This document shows, in pieces, positions 43,779 through 51,225 of a stretch of 64,000 bases of DNA. The translations under genes were made by a program, and so were the position numbers. Source of the stretch: Verrucomicrobiaceae bacterium (lineage in GTDB: Bacteria; Verrucomicrobiota; Verrucomicrobiia; Verrucomicrobiales; Verrucomicrobiaceae); contig JACKQF010000004.1 in assembly GCA_024232965.1 (NCBI GenBank), forward strand, positions 372,001 to 436,000, written 5' to 3'. The notes under the pieces are model-generated. The model had not been told where the DNA came from, did not search any database, and saw only the letters and a list, made by a program, of their open reading frames with translations. Numbering within the stretch: the first letter of the stretch is position 1; every line of letters starts with the position of its first letter.

Positions 43779-44756
43779 ATGAACCCGAAGACCCGAGACC
43801 TCCTCGTCAAATTCCAGAGCGTGGCCGCGCTGCTGCTCATGATCATTGCGCTCAGCCTCACGCCGCAGATCTCCGGCACCTTCCTCAGTCAGGACAACGC
43901 GCTCAATGTGCTGCGTCAGATCTCCGTGAATCTGTGCCTCTCCATCGGCATGACCCTGGTCATCCTCAGCGGCGGCATTGACCTCTCAGTCGGTTCAGTG
44001 CTTGCGTTTTCAGGCGTGGTGGCGGCTGGCCTTTTGAAAAACGGCATCGCCATTCCAGCGCTGGACGTCGCGCTCCAGTTCACCGTGTTGGGCGCCATCA
44101 TCGCGGGTGTGGTCGTGGGCGCGTTTCTCGGTTGTTTCAATGGGTGGGTCATCACCCGCTTCAAGCTGCCGCCCTTCGTTGCCACGCTTGGCATGCTGAG
44201 CATTGCCCGCGGGTTGACCCAGCTTTGGACCCAGGGCTTTCCCATCACCGGACTCGGACCGCAGTTCGGCTTCATCGGCACCGGCCACCTGCTTGGCCTG
44301 CCCATGCCCGTGTGGATCTCGGCGATCCTGGTGCTGATCTTTGTCATCGTGACCCGCAAAACCCGCTTGGGCCGCTACCTGTATGCCATCGGCGGCAATG
44401 AACGGGCCGCACTGCTGAGCGGCCTTAATCTGAATGGCGTCAAAATCATGATTTACAGCCTCGGCGGCATGCTCGCGGGCATCGCCGGACTTCTGCTCAC
44501 CTCGAGACTCGATTCCGCCACACCAAATGCCGGCATCGGCTATGAACTCGACTCGATCGCCGCCGTCGTCATCGGCGGCACCTCGCTCAGTGGCGGACGC
44601 GGCTCGGTCCTCGGGACGGTCCTCGGCTGTCTGATCATCGGCGTTCTCAACAACGGGCTGGTGCTGCTGGAAGTGTCGCCGTTCTGGCAGCAAGTCATCA
44701 AAGGCTTCGTCATCCTCGCCGCCGTGGCCCTCGATAAGATGAACGCGAAAGAATAG
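43779..44756 (+). CDS. Sugar ABC transporter permease (RbsC-like)
   Basis: 325-residue membrane protein with about eight to ten hydrophobic segments. Family motifs include MTLVILSGGIDLSVGSVLAF and GCFNGWVITRFKLPPFVATL, then the conserved loop IGGNERAALLSGLNLNGVKI and ELDSIAAVVIGGTSLSGGRG. It begins two bases after the ATPase stop. It ends the transporter part of the operon. The next gene, a Sde182-like protein, follows after 36 bases and may be cotranscribed. Confidence 0.92.
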   Translation: MNPKTRDLLVKFQSVAALLLMIIALSLTPQISGTFLSQDNALNVLRQISVNLCLSIGMTLVILSGGIDLSVGSVLAFSGVVAAGLLKNGIAIPALDVALQFTVLGAIIAGVVVGAFLGCFNGWVITRFKLPPFVATLGMLSIARGLTQLWTQGFPITGLGPQFGFIGTGHLLGLPMPVWISAILVLIFVIVTRKTRLGRYLYAIGGNERAALLSGLNLNGVKIMIYSLGGMLAGIAGLLLTSRLDSATPNAGIGYELDSIAAVVIGGTSLSGGRGSVLGTVLGCLIIGVLNNGLVLLEVSPFWQQVIKGFVILAAVALDKMNAKE

Positions 44757-44792
44757 CCCGCCATACCAATGTCGAGACCAACGACCCTCCAT

Positions 44793-46208
44793 ATGATTTT
44801 CAACACACGCTTTTTGCTCACCGCGCTCCTGCTCAGCCTTCCATGCCTGCACGCAGCCGAAAAGCCACGGGTGCTCGTTCTCACCGACATCGAGAATGAG
44901 CCGGACGATGCGATGTCGCTTGTGCGGTTTCTGGTTTATTCGAACCAGTGGGATGTCGAAGGCTTGGTGGCGACGACCTCGATCCATCAGAAGAACAAGG
45001 TCGCCGCGTGGCGCATCCGCGAGATCGTCGAGGCCTATGGCAAGGTGCGGGACAATCTGGAATTGCACGAAAAAGGTTACCCGACGGCGGAGAAGTTGTT
45101 GGCGGTGACTTGTGAAGGCCGCACTGACTACGGCATGGGCGCGGTGGGTGAAGGCATGGACTCGGCAGGTTCGGAGCTGATCATCCAAGCCGTTGACCGC
45201 AAGGACCCACGACCTCTATGGGTGACGGTCTGGGGTGGCCCCAACTGTCTCGCGCAGGCACTGTGGAAGGTGCAAAAGACGCGTTCAGCAGCGGAACTGG
45301 AGCGCTTTGTCGCGAAACTGCGTGTTTATACGATCTCCGACCAGGACGACAGCGGGCCGTGGTTGCGGAAGACCTTTCCGCAGCTCTTCTACATCACCAG
45401 TCCCGGCACATCGCTCGGCGGTGCCTATCATTTCGCCACATGGAGCGGCATCAGCGGCGACCGTTTCCATGGCCGCTTCGTCGGCGCTGATTTCACGATG
45501 GTGGACAATCCATGGCTGGAAGAGCACATCCGCGCGAAGGGACCCCTCGGAGCCCAGTATCCGAAGTGGGAGTATCTGATGGAAGGCGACACGCCGAGCT
45601 TTCTTGGCCTGATTAACAACGGCCTCGGCACACCCGAAAAACCCAACTGGGGAAGCTGGGGCGGGCGCTATGAGCTCTACACCCCGCCACCGCATCGCCG
45701 GCTGATGGAACCGGAGACTCGTCCCATCTGGACCGATGCGGATGACGAAGTGCTCGGCGTGGACGGCCACTGGCACACCAGCAACCACGCCACCATCTGG
45801 CGTTGGCGCACAGCTTATCAAAACGACTTCAGCACCCGCATGGACTGGACCATCAAACCCTACGCTGAGGCGAATCATCCTCCGGTGCCGAAGCTCGATC
45901 ACCCCGCCGAGCTGACCGCGAAGCAGGAAGAACGCGTTCAACTGAGCGCCAGAGCCAGCACCGATCCCGACGGCGATGCACTGAGCTACGAGTGGTTCTA
46001 TTACCCCGAGGCAGGCAGCTTCACGATGTCCAGCGGCACCTCCGGCATGCCCCTCACAATTGAAAATGCCGACAAGGCGGAGGCGAGTTTCGTCGTCCCC
46101 TCGAAGCGAGTGCTGCGCACCGGCACGATGCACATCATCCTTGCCGTCACAGATCATGGCACACCGCCGCTCACCCGCTATCAGCGCGTCATCGTCACGG
46201 TGCCATGA
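44793..46208 (+). CDS. Sde182/DUF1593 protein with Ig-like C-terminal domain
   Basis: 471 residues from the ATG at 44793, which starts a signal peptide (MIFNTRFLLTALLLSLPCLH). An ATG at 44769 is also in frame. The hydrolase-like domain (about 25-375) has VLVLTDIENEPDDAMSLVRF (D32, D38, D39), WVTVWGGPNCLAQALWKVQK and EGDTPSFLGLINNGLG. The C-terminal beta domain (about 385-471), DPDGDALSYEWFYYPEAGSF to TPPLTRYQRVIVTV, matches the second domain of Sde0182-type proteins. It is likely a secreted glycan-binding or glycosidase-like enzyme linked to the upstream importer. Confidence 0.82.
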   Translation: MIFNTRFLLTALLLSLPCLHAAEKPRVLVLTDIENEPDDAMSLVRFLVYSNQWDVEGLVATTSIHQKNKVAAWRIREIVEAYGKVRDNLELHEKGYPTAEKLLAVTCEGRTDYGMGAVGEGMDSAGSELIIQAVDRKDPRPLWVTVWGGPNCLAQALWKVQKTRSAAELERFVAKLRVYTISDQDDSGPWLRKTFPQLFYITSPGTSLGGAYHFATWSGISGDRFHGRFVGADFTMVDNPWLEEHIRAKGPLGAQYPKWEYLMEGDTPSFLGLINNGLGTPEKPNWGSWGGRYELYTPPPHRRLMEPETRPIWTDADDEVLGVDGHWHTSNHATIWRWRTAYQNDFSTRMDWTIKPYAEANHPPVPKLDHPAELTAKQEERVQLSARASTDPDGDALSYEWFYYPEAGSFTMSSGTSGMPLTIENADKAEASFVVPSKRVLRTGTMHIILAVTDHGTPPLTRYQRVIVTVP

Positions 46209-46347
46209 AGCAAAGTCGGCAAATCGCAGGTCGCGTCTACGACTGGGTCGAACGGAGCCTGATTAGAATACCGTAACAACTTGCCGCGATGACGGGATAA
46301 CCACCTTGATCAAAAGCGTTATCATCGTCGCACAACTCGTTCCCAAC

Positions 46348-47748
46348 ATGAAAACACATCTTCTTGCCACATCAGCCATCGCCTCACTGCTTTTCATCGT
46401 GGCCGTCGTGTCCGCCTCCGCCGCAGACATTCCCGCCTTTCCCGGAGCGGAGGGCTATGGTGCCAAAGCCAGCGGTGGTCGTGGTGGTCGCGCCATTGCC
46501 GTCACCAACTTGAACGACTCAGGCCCCGGCAGCCTGCGTGCAGCCATCGATGCGCAAGGCCCGCGCACGGTTGTCTTCCATGTCTCGGGCAACATCCCGC
46601 TAGAGTCAGCTCTGCGAATCAAGAACGACGACATCACCATTGCCGGGCAGACCGCTCCCGGCGACGGCATCTGCATCAAGGGGGCGCTGTCCCTCTCCGC
46701 CAGCAACGTCATCATCCGCTATCTCCGTGTCAGACCTGATCCCTCGGTCGGAGAGCTTGATGCCATTACTTGCAGGGGTGAGAAAGACATCATCCTCGAT
46801 CATGTTTCCGCCAGTTGGAGCAGTGATGAAATCCTTTCCATCTACCACAATGATAACGTGACGATCCAGTGGTGCATGATCACCGAGGCCTGTGTGAAAT
46901 TCAAAGATGGCCAGGACACCGGACACCGCTTTGGCGGCATTTGGGGCAACAATTATGGCACTTATCATCATAACCTCATCGCCCACAACGATAGCCGCAA
47001 TCCGCGCTGGGCTTCAGGCGCTGGTTTCAATGATTACCGGAACAACGTGCTCTACAACTGGGGCTACGAGAGTTCCTACGGCGGTGAAGCGCTACAAGCG
47101 GGAGACAGACGCACACCTCCGATCCTGTTCTCGACCATCAACATGGTGGCCAACTACTCCAAACCCGGGCCCGCCACGCGAACCGACTTAAGGGCTCGCA
47201 TTGCCAAGCCTTCCTCCCGTGGCGCTGGCAACAACGGCAGTTGGTATGTGGCGGACAATTACGTGGACGGCTCGCCCGAGGTGACCGCCGACAACTGGCT
47301 GGGCATGCACGGCACCGGCTTCACCAGACTCGACACGCCGTGGGAGGCGATGCCCATCCGGCAGCAATCAGCGCAGGATGCCTATCAGTCTGCCCTCGAC
47401 CATGCAGGCTGTTCCTTGCCCAAACGTGATTCGGTCGATTCCCGCATCATCGAAGAAGTCCGCAACGGCACCGCGACCCATGGCCGCAACGGCATCATTA
47501 CCACCCCGGAGGACGTGGGTGGCTGGCCACAACTCGCAACTGCCGAATCGCCACAGGATTCGGACAACGACGGCATGCCTGATGAGTGGGAACTCAAATT
47601 CAAACTCAACCCGCAGGACGCTGCGGATTCCGCGCAAGACAACGACAAAGACGGCTACACCAATATCGAGGAGTATCTCAACGGCACCGAACCGACCGTG
47701 TTTGTGGACTACACCAAGCCCGATAACAATCTCAACACCCTGAAGTAG
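46348..47748 (+). CDS. Pectate lyase-like protein (PL1-type) with C-terminal Ca-binding repeats
   Basis: 466 residues from the ATG at 46348. A signal peptide (MKTHLLATSAIASLLFIVAV) is followed by AFPGAEGYGAKASGGRGGRA and LNDSGPGSLRAAIDAQGPRT, the opening of PelA/PL1-like right-handed beta-helix lyases. IKNDDITIAGQTAPGDGI and LDHVSASWSSDEILSIY are coils of the helix. Near the C-terminus DSDNDGMPDEWELKF and DNDKDGYTNIEEYLNG are thrombospondin-3/EF-hand-like calcium motifs, common in secreted enzymes of this phylum. It should cleave homogalacturonan or a related uronan. The next gene starts four bases after its stop. Confidence 0.88.
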   Translation: MKTHLLATSAIASLLFIVAVVSASAADIPAFPGAEGYGAKASGGRGGRAIAVTNLNDSGPGSLRAAIDAQGPRTVVFHVSGNIPLESALRIKNDDITIAGQTAPGDGICIKGALSLSASNVIIRYLRVRPDPSVGELDAITCRGEKDIILDHVSASWSSDEILSIYHNDNVTIQWCMITEACVKFKDGQDTGHRFGGIWGNNYGTYHHNLIAHNDSRNPRWASGAGFNDYRNNVLYNWGYESSYGGEALQAGDRRTPPILFSTINMVANYSKPGPATRTDLRARIAKPSSRGAGNNGSWYVADNYVDGSPEVTADNWLGMHGTGFTRLDTPWEAMPIRQQSAQDAYQSALDHAGCSLPKRDSVDSRIIEEVRNGTATHGRNGIITTPEDVGGWPQLATAESPQDSDNDGMPDEWELKFKLNPQDAADSAQDNDKDGYTNIEEYLNGTEPTVFVDYTKPDNNLNTLK

Positions 47749-47752
47749 CGCG

Positions 47753-49171
47753 ATGAGCCCAATACGACTCCTTCTCCTTCTGGCGTTCGTCCTCGGCGGC
47801 TTCTCTGCGCTGGCCGCCTCCGACAAGCCGCGTGTGATCGTGACGAGCGATGGCGAGATCGACGACGAATGCTCCTTGGTCCGCCTTCTTCTCTACGCGA
47901 ATGAATGGGACATCGAAGGCATCATCACGTCGAGTTCCCAATACCATTGGCACGGACACAAATGGGCCGGGGATGATTGGGCGCAGCCCTATTTGAAGGC
48001 CTACGCCGAGGTGTATCCGAACCTGCTCAAGCACGACGCCGGTTTTCCCACACCTGAGTTTCTGCAATCGCGCACGCTGCTCGGTAATGTGGAGACGGAG
48101 GGCGAAATGGACGAGGTGACCGCTGGATCCAAACGCATCGTTGAAGTCCTGCTGGACAACTCCGACGCGCGCCCGATCTGGATTCAAGCCTGGGGCGGAA
48201 CCAACACAATCGCCCGTGCCTTGAAGACGATTGAAGAAGAGCACCCGGAGAAAATGGCGGCGGTCGCGAAGAAGATCCGGTTCTACTTCATCTGGGAGCA
48301 GGACGACACGTATCAGCGCTACATCCGGCCGCACTGGGGGAAGTATCAGATCCCGACCATCATCTCCGACCAGTTCATCGCCCTCTTTTATCACTGGAAA
48401 AAGTTTCTGCCCGCCGACAAGCAGGCCTATCTCGCAGGATCGTGGATGAGGCCGAACATCCTCGAAAACCACGGCCCGCTGTGCGCGCTGTATAAAGCGC
48501 ATGGGAAAGGGGACAAAGGATTCGACGATGGCGACTTCCGGTCCGAGGGCGACTCGCCCGCGTTTCTGCACACGATCCCGACCGGCTTGCGCAGCATGGA
48601 GTCGCCCGACTTCGGTGGCTGGGGCGGTCGCTTTGTGAAAGTCCGCGACAACACCTGGCTCGATCCAGTGGCTGAGCCGAGCTACCACTATCCGGAAGGC
48701 CGATGGTTCGGCGACTCGGCCTGGGGTCGCACCCGGCTGAAAAAGGAAATCCCGAACGACGCGGCACTGACTGCGTATCTCGAACCCCAGTGGCGCTGGA
48801 TTGACGCGATTCAGAATGATTTCGCAGCGCGGGCCGACTGGTGCGTGAAGGAATTCAAGGATGCCAACCACGCGCCCGTCATGCAACTGAACGGTGCGCT
48901 CGATCGAACCGTCAAGGCCGGTGAAATCGTAAAGCTCGCCGCCAGCGCCACCGACCCCGATGGCAACAAGCTCGCCTGCCGCTGGTGGCAATACGCCGAC
49001 GGGGATTCCGCCACGGGCACCGTGACCATCGCCAACAACGACTCGTGGGAGGATGCGAGCTTCGTCGCGCCGAACGAACCGGGTAAGCAGGTCCACATCA
49101 TCCTCGAAGTCACTGACAACGACACGCCTCCGCTCACCCGCTATCAGCGCGTCATCTTTGACGTCCATTGA
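47753..49171 (+). CDS. Sde182/DUF1593 protein with Ig-like C-terminal domain
   Basis: 472 residues with signal peptide (about 1-22). The hydrolase-like domain opens PRVIVTSDGEIDDECSLVRL (D33, D37, D38), with IWIQAWGGTNTIARALKTIE and EGDSPAFLHTI. The C-terminal beta domain contains ATDPDGNKLACRWWQYADGD and ends NDTPPLTRYQRVIFDV, very like the paralogue at 44793. It directly follows the pectate lyase gene (four bases), so the two are probably cotranscribed. It is the fourth member of this family in 19 kb. Confidence 0.82.
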   Translation: MSPIRLLLLLAFVLGGFSALAASDKPRVIVTSDGEIDDECSLVRLLLYANEWDIEGIITSSSQYHWHGHKWAGDDWAQPYLKAYAEVYPNLLKHDAGFPTPEFLQSRTLLGNVETEGEMDEVTAGSKRIVEVLLDNSDARPIWIQAWGGTNTIARALKTIEEEHPEKMAAVAKKIRFYFIWEQDDTYQRYIRPHWGKYQIPTIISDQFIALFYHWKKFLPADKQAYLAGSWMRPNILENHGPLCALYKAHGKGDKGFDDGDFRSEGDSPAFLHTIPTGLRSMESPDFGGWGGRFVKVRDNTWLDPVAEPSYHYPEGRWFGDSAWGRTRLKKEIPNDAALTAYLEPQWRWIDAIQNDFAARADWCVKEFKDANHAPVMQLNGALDRTVKAGEIVKLAASATDPDGNKLACRWWQYADGDSATGTVTIANNDSWEDASFVAPNEPGKQVHIILEVTDNDTPPLTRYQRVIFDVH

Positions 49172-49196
49172 ATCTTCGGTTGGCCGACACGCGAGC

Positions 49197-49472
49197 ATGC
49201 AAATCAATCATTTGAACCTCCGGCGCGCAGGTTTGCTCGCCTTGCTCGTCGGGCAGGCAAACCACGCAGTGCACGGCGCGGAACCCGCGCCCTTTGCCAA
49301 GATCCACCCGCTCGCCATCGAGGCGGTGCATTGGTCCAGCGGTTTCTGGGCGGAGCGCTTCGACTCACTCCGCACTGACTATGGTCGATATCAGGCCGAG
49401 GGTTGGTTTATCGGGTCAGGCGTCATTGAGGCCGGCTACAAAACCGTGGTCGGACGCCGGCTCAAGCGATAA
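49197..49472 (+). pseudogene. N-terminal stub of a GH127 gene joined to transposase sequence
   Basis: From the ATG at 49197 the frame gives a signal-peptide-like segment and then IEAVHWSSGFWAERFDSLRT, the opening of a GH127 domain (compare EVHWTDGFWAKRHDSL in the fusion protein). After about residue 61 the sequence changes to DYGRYQAEGWFIGSGVIEAG and KTVVGRRLKR-stop, which is transposase-like. The GH127 catalytic part is therefore lost. It lies 25 bases after the Sde182-like gene, so the original pair may have been an unfused version of the 30538-33795 arrangement. Confidence 0.7.
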
Positions 49473-49607
49473 GGCATGTTTTGCAGTCAGACCGTCGCGG
49501 AAGACATCCTCGGCCTCCGCCGCCTCGTTCTCCGACCCCACTTCAACGAGATTTGGAGGGCGCGCCGCCATGACATCCTCAAGCAACTAGCCAAAGCAAG
49601 GCGCTAG
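49378..49607 (+). mobile_element. Remnant of an IS transposase C-terminus
   Basis: In one frame the sequence reads GWFIGSGVIEAGYKTVVGRR, then LKR-stop-GMFCSQTVAEDILGLRRL and HFNEIWRARRHDILKQLAKA to a TAG at 49605-49607. This resembles the C-terminal end of ISKra4-like transposases, where (V/I)GxR(L/C)K(Q/R)SGMFW is typical. TAA occurs in place of the expected Ser codon. Only the end of the element remains, so it is inactive. It most likely caused the truncation of the GH127 gene it is joined to. Confidence 0.65.
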
Positions 49608-49617
49608 TCATCAACTC

Positions 49618-49648
49618 CTCAAAAATCCGCCGCCTGACTTTTTTTGAG
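49618..49648. repeat. Inverted repeat CTCAAAAA / TTTTTGAG
   Basis: An 8-base perfect inverted repeat with a 15-base spacer, directly after the transposase remnant and within the 130-base gap before the DUF1501 stop. It could be the end of the old insertion sequence or a bidirectional terminator between the two convergent transcripts. No other feature was seen in the gap. Confidence 0.35.
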
Positions 49649-49737
49649 AGGCTGACAGCGCTGCGAACAGCAGGCAAAGATTGGGTAGGCGTGACGTCAT
49701 AAGCATGGTGAGTAAAGGTGAGAATGAACTGACTCCT

Positions 49738-51225
49738 CTATGCCAGCACGTCCTTGATGACATGCCCGTGCACGTTCGTCAGGCGGCGTTCGAGGCCGTT
49801 GTGATAGAAGGTCAGGCGCTCGTGATCGAGACCCATGAGGTGGAGGATGGTAGCGTTGAAATCATAGACGGAGGTCTCGTTCAGCGCAGCCTTGAAACCA
49901 AACTCGTCGCTCTCGCCATAGCTGAAACCCTTCTTCACGCCGGCACCGGCGAGGAAGCAGGTGTAAGCTCCGGGGTTATGATCGCGGCCTGTGCCATTGC
50001 CTTGAAGGAATGGCATGCGGCCGAACTCGGTGGCCCAGACGATAAGCGTGTCCTCCAGCAGACCCCGGCGTTTCATGTCGCGGATCAGCGCGGCGGTCGG
50101 CTGGTCCATGATCTCGGCCTGCATCGCGTGCGTTCCCTTGATGTCGCTGTGCGAATCCCAGTTCGTGATGCCGTTGCCTCCGCTTGGATCGCTGCCGTTG
50201 AAGAGCTGCACCACACGCACGCCTTTCTCGATGAGGCGACGGGCGAGGATGCAGTTCTTGGCATACTCGCGCTTTAAATCGCTGCCGGTGTCGGTGCCGT
50301 ATTCCTTGTGGATCGACTCCGGTTCACCCGCGAGGTCCATGATCTCGGGGACGGACATCTGCATCTGTCCGGCGAGCTCGTAGCTGGCCACGCGTGCCGC
50401 GAGATTCGCATCACCGGGGAACTGCTCGAGATGTTTGCTGTTGAGCCGCTTCAGCAGGTCGATGGTCGAGCGGTCGTCCGCCGGGGAGTAACTGACGGGC
50501 CGGGTCAGGTTCGGTGGCGGGCTCTTCGCCGTGAAATCCGTTCCTTGGAAAGCGGCAGGCAGGAAGCCGCTGCCGAAGTTATTCTTGCCGGATCGAGCCA
50601 TGCCGCGCGGATCACTGATCGCGACGAAGGCCGGCAGATCCGAGCACTCGGAGCCGAGCGCGTAGGTCGTCCAGGCACCGAAGGACGGGAAGCCTTCCAT
50701 CGTGAACCCGGTGTTCATGAAATTCTCGCCCTGCGGATGCGCGCTGGTCTGCGTGCTGAGTGCGTGAAAGAATGAGAAGTCATCCACCAGCTCCGCCATG
50801 TTCGGCAGCAGATCGGAGACCATCTTGCCGGTCTGACCGCGTGGTTTGAAATCCCAAAACGGCTTCGCGATGTTGCCGCTCGGGCCTTCGAAGGTCAATG
50901 CGGGCATGTTGGGTGGCTTTTGCCCGTGGAGTTTGGAGAGCATCGGCTTGTAATCGAAGGTATCGACATGGCTCACCGCGCCGGGACAGAAGATCACCAG
51001 CGCCTTCCTTGCCGGCATCGGGAAGTGTGGCTTGCGCGGCGCATACGGACGATCGGGATCGATCTGCGGACGGATGGAGACTTTGCCGGTGAAATTGGGC
51101 TTGTCTTCGACCGCAAGAAGATGAGCCAGGCCAAGACCGCCAAAGGTCATGCCGGTGCTGCGCATGAAGTTGCGACGATCAAGGAGGTGACGACCTTTGA
51201 AGGAGATGTGTTCGGCTTGGTTCAT
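49738..51225 (-). CDS. DUF1501 family secreted protein
   Basis: 495 residues. An N-terminal Tat-like twin-arginine signal (LLDRRNFMRSTGMTFGGLGL) is followed by the DUF1501 body, an alkaline-phosphatase-superfamily fold: ALVIFCPGAVSHVDTFDYKP, HPQGENFMNTGF, VQLFNGSDPSGGNGITNWDS, WATEFGRMPF and GRDHNPGAYTCFLAGAGVKK. These proteins are nearly always encoded next to a PSD1-type cytochrome protein. Here the ATG overlaps the PSD1 stop by four bases (51222-51225). The family has no established activity. The partner gene is broken by an IS, so this copy may be losing its function. Confidence 0.88.
   Translation of the reverse strand: MNQAEHISFKGRHLLDRRNFMRSTGMTFGGLGLAHLLAVEDKPNFTGKVSIRPQIDPDRPYAPRKPHFPMPARKALVIFCPGAVSHVDTFDYKPMLSKLHGQKPPNMPALTFEGPSGNIAKPFWDFKPRGQTGKMVSDLLPNMAELVDDFSFFHALSTQTSAHPQGENFMNTGFTMEGFPSFGAWTTYALGSECSDLPAFVAISDPRGMARSGKNNFGSGFLPAAFQGTDFTAKSPPPNLTRPVSYSPADDRSTIDLLKRLNSKHLEQFPGDANLAARVASYELAGQMQMSVPEIMDLAGEPESIHKEYGTDTGSDLKREYAKNCILARRLIEKGVRVVQLFNGSDPSGGNGITNWDSHSDIKGTHAMQAEIMDQPTAALIRDMKRRGLLEDTLIVWATEFGRMPFLQGNGTGRDHNPGAYTCFLAGAGVKKGFSYGESDEFGFKAALNETSVYDFNATILHLMGLDHERLTFYHNGLERRLTNVHGHVIKDVLA

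Noticed and set aside
34756..44756. Simple ribose/nucleoside salvage operon
   Set aside because: Possible, because Sde182 proteins look like nucleoside hydrolases and the importer is RbsBAC-like. But there is no ribokinase (PfkB type), and a split transketolase with an FGGY kinase and an isomerase fits a ketose route better. Retained only as an alternative.
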